Source: Acidimicrobiia bacterium (lineage in GTDB: Bacteria > Actinomycetota > Acidimicrobiia > Acidimicrobiales > Bin134). From it: DNA of 64,000 nt. The notes under the pieces were generated by a model. It did not search any database. It saw only the letters and a list, made by a program, of their open reading frames with translations, and had not been told where the DNA came from. Positions 52,282 through 58,952 of the stretch are shown here, one piece after another. Positions within the stretch are counted from its first letter, which is position 1; each line of letters opens with the position of its first letter. The stretch covers positions 1 to 64,000 of the forward strand of contig JAJECA010000050.1 of assembly GCA_022822265.1 (NCBI GenBank), written 5' to 3'. Position numbers and translations under genes: made by a program.

Positions 52282-53064
52282 ATGGCCGAACCCGCCGAGA
52301 AGGCAGTTACCCCAGACGACCAGCGCCTGCTCGTCGAGATCGACGACCGCATAGCTGTCATCACCTTGAACCGGCCTGAGGCCCGCAACGCCATGACCAA
52401 GCGGATGCGCAACGACCTGTGCGCCGCGCTGCGAGCAGCCGATGCCGACAACGGGGTGGACGCCGTCATCTTGACCGGGGCCGACCCGGTGTTCACCGGC
52501 GGTGTAGACCTGCGGGAGGTCGCCGCTGACGGCGTGACTGAGAACCCTGACGGGAACAAGCGGCAGGCTGAGGATCCGGCCCAGGCCTGTCGCGATACCG
52601 CCAAGCCCTTGATCTGCGCGGTGAACGGGACCTGCGTCACCGGCGGGCTGGAAATCGCCCTGAGCTGCGACTTCATCATGGCCTCCGACCAGGCGCGATT
52701 CGCCGACACCCACGCCAAAATCGGGGTGATCGCCGCCTGGGGCATGACGGCGCTGTTGCCCCGAGCGGTGGGCAAGCGCATGGCCAAGGAGATGACCGCC
52801 TCCGCCCGCTTCGTCTACGCCGAAGAGGCTCTCCGCATCGGCCTGGTCAACCACGTCGTCCCTCACAGCGAGCTTCTGGAAAATGCCAAAGGGCTAGCCG
52901 CCCAGATCGTGGACTCCACGACCCCCGCCACCGCAGCCACCATGCGTATCTACGACGACACCGATGGGATGAGCTTCGTCGAAGCCAAAGAAGTCGAAGA
53001 ACAGGCCATGCACAACTGGACCGTCGACACCGACGATATGCAACGCCGCGGCCTGGGAAAGTGA
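52282..53064 (+). CDS. Enoyl-CoA hydratase/isomerase (crotonase) family
   Basis: 260 residues. FTGGVDLREV and VTGGLEIALSCDF form the oxyanion hole, with Glu in GGLEIA. The second catalytic position, usually Glu in PEIxLG, falls in HAKIGV, so only one Glu remains; an isomerase or a hydratase of unusual type is possible. It lies 4 bases after aroC and 7 bases before the F420-type gene in one transcript. Confidence 0.88.
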   Translation: MAEPAEKAVTPDDQRLLVEIDDRIAVITLNRPEARNAMTKRMRNDLCAALRAADADNGVDAVILTGADPVFTGGVDLREVAADGVTENPDGNKRQAEDPAQACRDTAKPLICAVNGTCVTGGLEIALSCDFIMASDQARFADTHAKIGVIAAWGMTALLPRAVGKRMAKEMTASARFVYAEEALRIGLVNHVVPHSELLENAKGLAAQIVDSTTPATAATMRIYDDTDGMSFVEAKEVEEQAMHNWTVDTDDMQRRGLGK

Positions 53065-53071
53065 AGCTGAC

Positions 53072-53965
53072 ATGAGCACTCCCTCCAACCCCCCGCAGTT
53101 CAGCGTGTTCATGCCGCAGATGAGGATGGACATGGCCACCATCGAAGAGCGGGTGCGAGCCGCGGAGGCGTGCGGGTTCCACAAAATCGACCTCATGGAC
53201 CACCTGAATCCGCCCTTGTTGTCCGCCGCTCCCATGTACGACGCCTTTGTGATGGCCACCGCGGTGGCGGCGTGGACGGAGCGGGTGCGGATCGGGCATA
53301 TGGTGCTGTGCGGTCAGTTCCGCCATCCGGCGCTGCTGGCCAAGATGGTGGTGAGCCTGGATCACTTCAGCGGTGGTCGCTTCGACTTGGGCATCGGCTG
53401 GGGCTCGGTGCCCGATGAGATGGAGCGGTTCGGCCTCGGCGACGAACCGCCTGCGGTGCGGGCCGCTCGCCTGCGAGAGACCCTGGAGGTGGTCCAGGCC
53501 CTCCTTACCGGTGAGCCGGTGAACCATAAGGGCCGGTTTTTCCAACTTGAGAACGCCCAGCAGCAGCCCACCCTGTTGAACGGCCACATCCCGATCGTGA
53601 TCGGCGGTGCCGGCCGCAAGCTCACCATGCCTTTGGTGCAGGACTTTGCCGACTGGTGGAACTGCCCGGTGTACGGCATGGCCGAATTGGCTGAGTTGCT
53701 ACCCCTGTCGGGCAACGCTCGGCTCTCGGTGCAGCGGGCCATCGGGCTGGCCCCTTCCTCGGCTGCGCGTGACGAGATAGTGGCCACCGCCCAACGCCGG
53801 TTCGGCGACTGGGCCCTGGTGGCGGGCACCCCAGACGAGGTGGCCGAGGGCCTTCAGGCCGACCGGGAGATGGGCGCCGAGCAGTTCGTGCTCCAGTTCA
53901 GCGACTTCGCCACGCCCGAGACACTCGACCTGTTCGCTACCGAGGTCATGCCCGCGGTGGCGTAG
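53072..53965 (+). CDS. Luciferase-like (F420-dependent type) oxidoreductase
   Basis: 297 residues of the bacterial-luciferase-like TIM barrel. The block GGRFDLGIGWGS and the early RAAEACGFHKI are typical of the actinobacterial F420-dependent group, which reduces or oxidises substrates with coenzyme F420, though FMN use cannot be excluded. No F420-synthesis gene is in the window. It is the last gene of the hicAB-aroC-crotonase run. The substrate is unknown. Confidence 0.85.
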   Translation: MSTPSNPPQFSVFMPQMRMDMATIEERVRAAEACGFHKIDLMDHLNPPLLSAAPMYDAFVMATAVAAWTERVRIGHMVLCGQFRHPALLAKMVVSLDHFSGGRFDLGIGWGSVPDEMERFGLGDEPPAVRAARLRETLEVVQALLTGEPVNHKGRFFQLENAQQQPTLLNGHIPIVIGGAGRKLTMPLVQDFADWWNCPVYGMAELAELLPLSGNARLSVQRAIGLAPSSAARDEIVATAQRRFGDWALVAGTPDEVAEGLQADREMGAEQFVLQFSDFATPETLDLFATEVMPAVA

Positions 53966-53973
53966 CCCCCTGT

Positions 53974-53996
53974 TTCTGCTTTCTCCGGCAGCAGAA
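53974..53996 (+). terminator. Hairpin after the luciferase-like gene
   Basis: TTCTGCT and AGCAGAA form a perfect 7-bp stem with a 9-base loop, beginning 8 bases after the stop codon. No T-tract follows, so this is a weak terminator candidate. Confidence 0.35.
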
Positions 53997-54004
53997 CTGC
54001 CCCG

Positions 54005-54010
54005 TATCAT
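54005..54010 (+). promoter_or_regulatory. -10 box of leaderless IGPS-like promoter
   Basis: TATCAT is followed by CCGACTC (7 bases) and ATG 54018, with no ribosome site. Confidence 0.5.
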
Positions 54011-54017
54011 CCGACTC

Positions 54018-54728
54018 ATGGGAACTGATGAGCGGTCCAGTCGCGCGGGGCGTTTCAAGCAGTCACTTTTGGCCGGCAACGACGTGGCCATCATCGCGGA
54101 GATCAAGCGTCGGTCCCCGTCTCGGGGCGAGTTGAACACAGACCTCGACCCAGCTGAATTGGCAGTGGCCTATCGCGACGGCGGGGCGTCCTGCCTGTCG
54201 GTGCTCACCAACCAGGAAATGTTCGGGGGCAGCGGCGACGACCTGGCCGCGGCATCCCGATCCTCTGGGTTGCCCGTCCTCCGCAAGGATTTCATCACCA
54301 GCGTCGAAGACGTCCATGAATCCCATGCGATGGGAGCCGATGCGCTGCTGCTGATCGTGGCCGACCTCACGGGCACCCAGCTGGCCGAACTTCACCAGCT
54401 GGCCTTGTCACTGGGTATGGACGTGCTCACCGAGGTCAAGTCTGAGGATGAGCTGGAGACCGCCATAGAAGCCGGGGCCGACATCATCGGGGTCAACCAG
54501 CGGGAGAAGCCCAAGAGCGCGGCCTTCACCATGGACTACCAGCGGGCCGAGCGCATGGCGCCACTGTTGCCCGACCACGTGGTGAAGGTGGCCGAATCAG
54601 GGATCGCCGTTCCCAACGGGACAACGATGGCCGAGGTGCGCAAGGCGGGCTACGACGCTGCCCTCATCGGCGAGGCTCTCGTCACCTCCGGCGATCCCAT
54701 AGAGCGGCTCCAAGAGCTGCTTTCCTAG
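54018..54728 (+). CDS. Indole-3-glycerol-phosphate synthase-like protein
   Basis: 236 residues, about 25 shorter at the N-terminus than standard TrpC. Active-site motifs are EIKRRSPSRG, VLRKDFI and the Glu in LTEVKSEDE, followed by ESGI near the phosphate site. The usual INNRxL reads VNQREK. So the barrel and main catalytic residues are there but one strand is altered. No other tryptophan genes are near. It could be a second TrpC or a paralogue with another role; the leaderless, single-gene setting favours a paralogue. Confidence 0.75.
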   Translation: MGTDERSSRAGRFKQSLLAGNDVAIIAEIKRRSPSRGELNTDLDPAELAVAYRDGGASCLSVLTNQEMFGGSGDDLAAASRSSGLPVLRKDFITSVEDVHESHAMGADALLLIVADLTGTQLAELHQLALSLGMDVLTEVKSEDELETAIEAGADIIGVNQREKPKSAAFTMDYQRAERMAPLLPDHVVKVAESGIAVPNGTTMAEVRKAGYDAALIGEALVTSGDPIERLQELLS

Positions 54729-55123
54729 TCGCCAGCCAGCGTTCCGGCCGCCGTGCCCCGCAGCACCTGGGTGCCGTGCTGATCGGTGGTGGAGATGTCC
54801 ACTTCCACCGAGCCGTCTTCAAGTACCGCGGTCACTTGGAGCTCGGTGGTCAGGGTGTCTCCCGGCCAAACCGGCTTCAAGAAGTCGGCGGCATATCGGT
54901 CCAGCCCTTCATCGCCGAATACCGATACCAAGGCCTGGCCGGTGATGCCCATGGTCAGCATGCCGTGGGCGAAGATCTGGTCGAATCCGTGGGTGGTGGC
55001 GTAGATCTCGTCGTGGTGGAACGGGTGGAAGTCTCCCGACGCTCCGGCGTAGGCCACCAGTTGCGTTCGGGTGAGCCCCTCGGCCACTACCTGAAGGTGG
55101 CGAGCGCCAACCTCGGACCTCAT
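54725..55123 (-). CDS. MaoC-like hydratase subunit
   Basis: 132 residues of hot-dog fold. The hydratase-2 motif is visible as GDFHPFHHDEIYAT (catalytic Asp and His), followed by the helix end FAHGMLTMG. ATG 55123 overlaps the stop of the upstream gene (ATGA), which encodes the partner half. Together they resemble heteromeric (R)-enoyl-CoA hydratases of mycobacteria (HadAB or ChsH1/ChsH2 type). It hydrates enoyl-CoA esters in beta-oxidation. Its stop overlaps that of the IGPS-like gene, tail to tail. Confidence 0.88.
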   Translation of the reverse strand: MRSEVGARHLQVVAEGLTRTQLVAYAGASGDFHPFHHDEIYATTHGFDQIFAHGMLTMGITGQALVSVFGDEGLDRYAADFLKPVWPGDTLTTELQVTAVLEDGSVEVDISTTDQHGTQVLRGTAAGTLAGD

Positions 55124-55548
55124 TCCCGCACCTCGTTGTCGGCTCGCACGTTGATCCAGCGGGCGGTCACGCACGGCTGGCCGTCGGCGTCGACAAAGGT
55201 GGTGACGATCTCACGGAACCGCAGTTGGCCGCCACGCCGCCCCTGCTTGTACCACTCCTCCCCGTCGGCCACGGTGGCGGTGAGCACTTCCCCGGCCCGG
55301 GGATGGCGGTGGTACTCGAAAACCATTCCGGCGTGGAACCCCGAGCCCGACTCAGGCGCCACCGGCGGCCACGGCCGGTCGGAGCGCAGTCGGCGGTCGT
55401 AGTCGGGGTCGTAGCGGTCGGCGGACACCATGAATGTGGGCGGGGTTGCCGCGTCGGGGTCGAAGGTCGCGTCCAGATCGCCCACTGCTCGTTTGAACTC
55501 CTGAATGTGACCAGCCTCGATGGGGAATTCGAATGAGCGCATATACAT
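55120..55548 (-). CDS. FAS1-like dehydratase-domain protein (MaoC partner)
   Basis: 142 residues with the N-terminal MaoC-type hot-dog domain that lacks catalytic residues (opening MRSFEFPIEAGHI). Four closely spaced ATGs follow AGGAG; ATG 55548 has a 6-base gap and is preferred. It pairs with the catalytic half at 54725 through a 4-base overlap. In known two-part hydratases this subunit shapes the substrate pocket. A zinc-free alcohol-dehydrogenase-like gene lies 13 bases upstream on the same strand. Confidence 0.85.
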   Translation of the reverse strand: MYMRSFEFPIEAGHIQEFKRAVGDLDATFDPDAATPPTFMVSADRYDPDYDRRLRSDRPWPPVAPESGSGFHAGMVFEYHRHPRAGEVLTATVADGEEWYKQGRRGGQLRFREIVTTFVDADGQPCVTARWINVRADNEVRE

Positions 55549-55561
55549 CATCATCTCCTGG

Positions 55562-56527
55562 CTAGGGAACGAGCACGATCTTGCCGAAGAAGTCGGAGCT
55601 CTCCATCAACCGATGGGCCTCCGCGATCTCGTCCAACCCGTACACTGCGGCGATCTGCGGCGTGACCTGTCCCTGGGCGATCATGGCCAGCAAGCCCCGC
55701 ATCGTGGCCGCAATCCGATGGTTGTCGGGACGGCCCACCCCCATGAGGGTGATGCCCTTCACGAACAATTGGCCCAAGTGCAACTCACCCATGTGCCCGG
55801 CAGTGACCCCGCAAGTCACGAACCGGCCCTCCGGGGCCAGCGAGCGCACCGCGGCGGCAAACACCGGGGTGCCCACATGGTCAAGCACCACGTCCACACC
55901 TTTGCCATTCGTGGCCTCACGCACGGCCGCGACGATGTCTTCGTTGTAGTGGTCGATGGTTTGTTCCGCGCCCAGCTCCATCGCTCGAGCCCGCTTGTCA
56001 TCACTGCCCGCCGTGGCGATCACCCGACAGCCCATAGTCTTGGCGATCTGGACCCCGAAGCTTCCCACCCCCGAACCGGCGGCCATCACCAGCACCGTCT
56101 CGCCCGGCTGCATCTGAGCCTTCTCGATCAGGGCCTGGTGGGCTGAGCGGCCTGCGGTGGGGGTGGCTCCCCCAGCCTCAAAGCTGATCTCATCAGCCAG
56201 AGGGAACGTCAACTCCGCGGGAGCCAGCGCCATCGAGGCGTGGGTCCGCTCCCCTGATGCCACCACCCGGTCGCCGACAGCCACCGACGTCACTTCCGCC
56301 CCCACTGCCTCCACCACCCCGGCGATGTCCCGTCCGCCAACGTGCTGGGGCCAGCGAAGCTTCATGCCGTGCGAGCCCTCCCGCCAATACACGTCTACCC
56401 GATCCATCGACGTGGCCTTGACCTGGATCAACACGTCGTGGGGGCCGGGCTCGGGGTCGGGCAGCTCCCCCACCCGAAGCACATCCAGCCCGCCCTGAGC
56501 CTCGTGGTAAGCAGCCCGCACGGTCAA
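55562..56527 (-). CDS. Quinone-oxidoreductase-like dehydrogenase (MDR family, zinc-free)
   Basis: 321 residues of the medium-chain dehydrogenase/reductase fold. The GHE zinc motif and the four structural cysteines are missing, and AAGSGVGSFGVQIAK is the NADPH-binding turn, as in quinone reductases and enoyl reductases. It begins inside the stop of the SnoaL-like gene (ATGA) and precedes the split hydratase genes. A role as an enoyl-CoA or enone reductase in the same pathway is plausible. Confidence 0.9.
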   Translation of the reverse strand: MTVRAAYHEAQGGLDVLRVGELPDPEPGPHDVLIQVKATSMDRVDVYWREGSHGMKLRWPQHVGGRDIAGVVEAVGAEVTSVAVGDRVVASGERTHASMALAPAELTFPLADEISFEAGGATPTAGRSAHQALIEKAQMQPGETVLVMAAGSGVGSFGVQIAKTMGCRVIATAGSDDKRARAMELGAEQTIDHYNEDIVAAVREATNGKGVDVVLDHVGTPVFAAAVRSLAPEGRFVTCGVTAGHMGELHLGQLFVKGITLMGVGRPDNHRIAATMRGLLAMIAQGQVTPQIAAVYGLDEIAEAHRLMESSDFFGKIVLVP

Positions 56528-57153
56528 CGCACTCGCACGCTAGGGAGCCCTTCGGCGTTGCCCCGCAACCAGGTCAGAAACTCCCCCACCGGCGCAGGTT
56601 CGGCCACATCGGCAGGCTCGTCCAATCGAGACTCCCAGAACTCCCTGTAGGTGGGCCAGAACTCATGCCACGCCCCTTCGTAGGGCTCCTCATCGGGCCA
56701 GCGCATCTTGTTGTCGCCAGTCGGAGGGGCGTTCAGATCGGTGGCGTACCAGTACAGGGGCAGGCGCCGCCGGAAATACCACCGACCGTCGATGCGCTCG
56801 TAGTCGTCCCAGTACATCATGGTCATGATCACCCACTCATCGCCGGTCTCGTGCTCGTTGCGGGAGTAAACCACCCCGCGGGCCCGATCAGGCCCGTCGA
56901 ACTCGATGATGTGGTTGCCGGTCACATGGGCGGTGCCGGTGAACTGGCTGCTCATCGTCTCGCGGAACCACTCGGCCAGCGCGGCCCGCCCGGAGCGCCC
57001 CCGGCCCACCTGCACATCGGCAGGGAACAGGCTGACCCAGCCGTCGGTGGCCCGCATGTCCAGCGCCAGGCAGTAGCGGGCCGCCAACCCCCGGATCTCC
57101 TCGATGGACTCCAGCCGCTCCAACCGCTCCTCCAGCGATTCTGTGGACTCCAT
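56524..57153 (-). CDS. SnoaL/NTF2-like protein, long form
   Basis: 209 residues. A coiled N-terminus (EERLERLESIEEIRGL) leads to the cone fold typical of SnoaL-4 proteins: YCLALDMRATDGWVSLF and HVTGNHIIEF. Members are often of unknown reaction but cluster with aromatic or steroid catabolic genes. ATG 57153 has TAAGTT 6 bases upstream (leaderless). It starts a four-gene minus-strand operon with the quinone-reductase-like and split hydratase genes. Confidence 0.8.
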   Translation of the reverse strand: MESTESLEERLERLESIEEIRGLAARYCLALDMRATDGWVSLFPADVQVGRGRSGRAALAEWFRETMSSQFTGTAHVTGNHIIEFDGPDRARGVVYSRNEHETGDEWVIMTMMYWDDYERIDGRWYFRRRLPLYWYATDLNAPPTGDNKMRWPDEEPYEGAWHEFWPTYREFWESRLDEPADVAEPAPVGEFLTWLRGNAEGLPSVRVR

Positions 57154-57159
57154 GGCGGC

Positions 57160-57165
57160 AACTTA
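57160..57165 (-). promoter_or_regulatory. -10 box of leaderless SnoaL-operon promoter
   Basis: TAAGTT, then GCCGCC (6 bases), then ATG 57153 on the minus strand. It shares a 34-base intergenic space with the opposite promoter at 57174. Confidence 0.45.
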
Positions 57166-57173
57166 GCGGGCAC

Positions 57174-57179
57174 TACAGT
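57174..57179 (+). promoter_or_regulatory. -10 box of leaderless hydrolase promoter
   Basis: TACAGT, then 8 bases, then ATG 57188. The two opposing boxes are only 8 bases apart, so divergent transcripts would compete for the polymerase. Confidence 0.4.
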
Positions 57180-57187
57180 TCGGCCCC

Positions 57188-57886
57188 ATGACCGCAGGAG
57201 TTGTTTTGGCCCATGGGGCGTTTCACGGACCATGGTGTTGGGAGCGGGTGCAGGAATGCTTGAGGAACATGGGCATCGCCGTCCACGCGTCCGACTTGTG
57301 CCGTCCGACCACCGCAGAGGACATCGCCGCATTCCAGGCCGATGTGAGCGGCATGAGGGAGCATTTGGGTGGTGAAGGGCCGGTGGTGGCTGTGGGCCAT
57401 TCGCTAGGCGGCCTGTCCATCTCCGGGCTCGACCCGGCCACAGTGGACCATCTGGTGTATCTGGCCGCCATCCTTCCCGGCGACGAAAGCGGTGATGAGA
57501 ACCCGCCAGATGTGGCCGAGGCAGTGATTGCCGAGAACTTCTTTCCCTCTCTTGAGCATGGCGAAGACGGCTACAGCTCGGTGAAGCCCGGGGCCGCGGG
57601 CGACCTCTTCTACCACGACTGCAGCCCTGAAGATGTCGCCTGGGCCGAGTCGCAGCTCCGCCCCCAGCCGCTGGGCCAGGCACCCCACCCCTATACCCGG
57701 GCGGCATGGCGAGATGTCGAGTCCACCTACATCGTGTGCGCCGACGACCGCACTCTGACCGCGGAGTTCCAGCAGACTTGCGCGGGGATGGTCGCCAACT
57801 CCGTCGTGATGGAGGGCAGTCACTCCCCAATGTTGGCCCAGCCCGAGGCCGTGGCCGCGGTGATTGCCCGGGTCGCAGGCCAGTAA
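57188..57886 (+). CDS. Alpha/beta hydrolase
   Basis: 232 residues, a small alpha/beta hydrolase. The oxyanion turn is LAHGAFHGPWCW and the nucleophile Ser72 is in GHSLGG; the His is in EGSHSPML. This short form is similar to salicylate-methylesterase and hydroxynitrile-lyase-like proteins. It would split esters in the cytoplasm. The aldo/keto reductase gene follows 34 bases later with its own ribosome site. Confidence 0.87.
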   Translation: MTAGVVLAHGAFHGPWCWERVQECLRNMGIAVHASDLCRPTTAEDIAAFQADVSGMREHLGGEGPVVAVGHSLGGLSISGLDPATVDHLVYLAAILPGDESGDENPPDVAEAVIAENFFPSLEHGEDGYSSVKPGAAGDLFYHDCSPEDVAWAESQLRPQPLGQAPHPYTRAAWRDVESTYIVCADDRTLTAEFQQTCAGMVANSVVMEGSHSPMLAQPEAVAAVIARVAGQ

Positions 57887-57920
57887 CAACCCTCCGTCGA
57901 ATCATCCGAAAGGAATCCCC

Positions 57921-58952
57921 ATGGAATACCGAACGCTGGGAGGATCCGGAGTCCAGGTGAGCACCCTGTGCCTGGGGGCCATGATGTACGGACCCGCGGG
58001 CAACAACGACGAGGCCGAGTGCGCGGCCATGACCCACAGAGCCCTCGACGCCGGCATCAACTTCATCGACACCGCCGACCGCTACAGCATGGGAATCTCC
58101 GAGGAGATCGTCGGGCGGGCCATCAAGGGGAGGCGCGACAACGTGGTGCTGGCCACCAAGTTCTACGGCCCGATGGGCGACGACATCAACATGCAGGGCG
58201 GCTCCCGCCGCTGGGTGACCCAGGCAGTGGAGGACAGCCTGCGCCGCCTCGACACCGACTACATCGACCTGTACCAGATGCACCGGCCCGACCCCCGCAC
58301 CGATTTCGGCGACACCCTGGCCGCGCTCACCGATCTGGTGCAGGCCGGCAAGATCCGCATGATCGGCACCTCCACCTTCCCGGCCGAACTCATTGTGGAG
58401 GGCCAATGGGCCGCTGAGCGCCGCGGCCTGGAGAGGGTCCGCTGCGAGCAACCCCCATACTCCATCTTCACCCGGGAGATCGAGCGGGCAGTACTGCCCA
58501 CCTGCGCGGCCTATGACATGGGCGTGATCGTGTGGAGCCCCCTCAACGGCGGCTGGCTCACCGGCAAGTACCGCAAAGACGCCGACTGGCCGGAGAACTC
58601 CCGGGCCACCCGCAACCTGGTCAGCGCCAAACGCTGGGACCGGGAAAACCCCGTAGTGGCCCACAAGCTCGACCTTGTAGAGGAACTCGACGCCCTCGCC
58701 GCTGAGGTGGGCTGCTCCATGGCCACCTTGGCCTACGCATTCTCCTTGGCCCACCCCGCGGTCACCTCAACCATCATCGGCCCCCGCACCCCAGAGCAGC
58801 TAGACGCCGCCCTAGAAGACCCCGATCTGCGCCTGTCAAACGAGGTCCTAGACCGCATCGACGAACTAGTCCCCCCAGGAACCGACCTAAACCCCGACGA
58901 CGCCTTCTACATCCCCCCAGCAGTCTCCAACCCCGCGCTTCGGAGGATCTAG
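57921..58952 (+). CDS. Aldo/keto reductase
   Basis: 343 residues from ATG 57921, placed by AAAGGA upstream. The catalytic set is present: Asp and Tyr in FIDTADRYSMG, Lys in LATKF and His in QMHRP. It uses NADPH to reduce aldehydes or ketones and belongs to the YajO/Tas-like group. It shares a transcript with the upstream hydrolase, so the two may act on one ester or ketone. Its stop overlaps that of the convergent transporter gene by CTAG. Confidence 0.92.
   Translation: MEYRTLGGSGVQVSTLCLGAMMYGPAGNNDEAECAAMTHRALDAGINFIDTADRYSMGISEEIVGRAIKGRRDNVVLATKFYGPMGDDINMQGGSRRWVTQAVEDSLRRLDTDYIDLYQMHRPDPRTDFGDTLAALTDLVQAGKIRMIGTSTFPAELIVEGQWAAERRGLERVRCEQPPYSIFTREIERAVLPTCAAYDMGVIVWSPLNGGWLTGKYRKDADWPENSRATRNLVSAKRWDRENPVVAHKLDLVEELDALAAEVGCSMATLAYAFSLAHPAVTSTIIGPRTPEQLDAALEDPDLRLSNEVLDRIDELVPPGTDLNPDDAFYIPPAVSNPALRRI

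Noticed and set aside
56952..58754. Minus-strand open frame of 600 codons opposite the hydrolase and aldo/keto reductase genes
   Set aside because: It covers two well-supported plus-strand genes and has Arg/Pro-rich, motif-free content.
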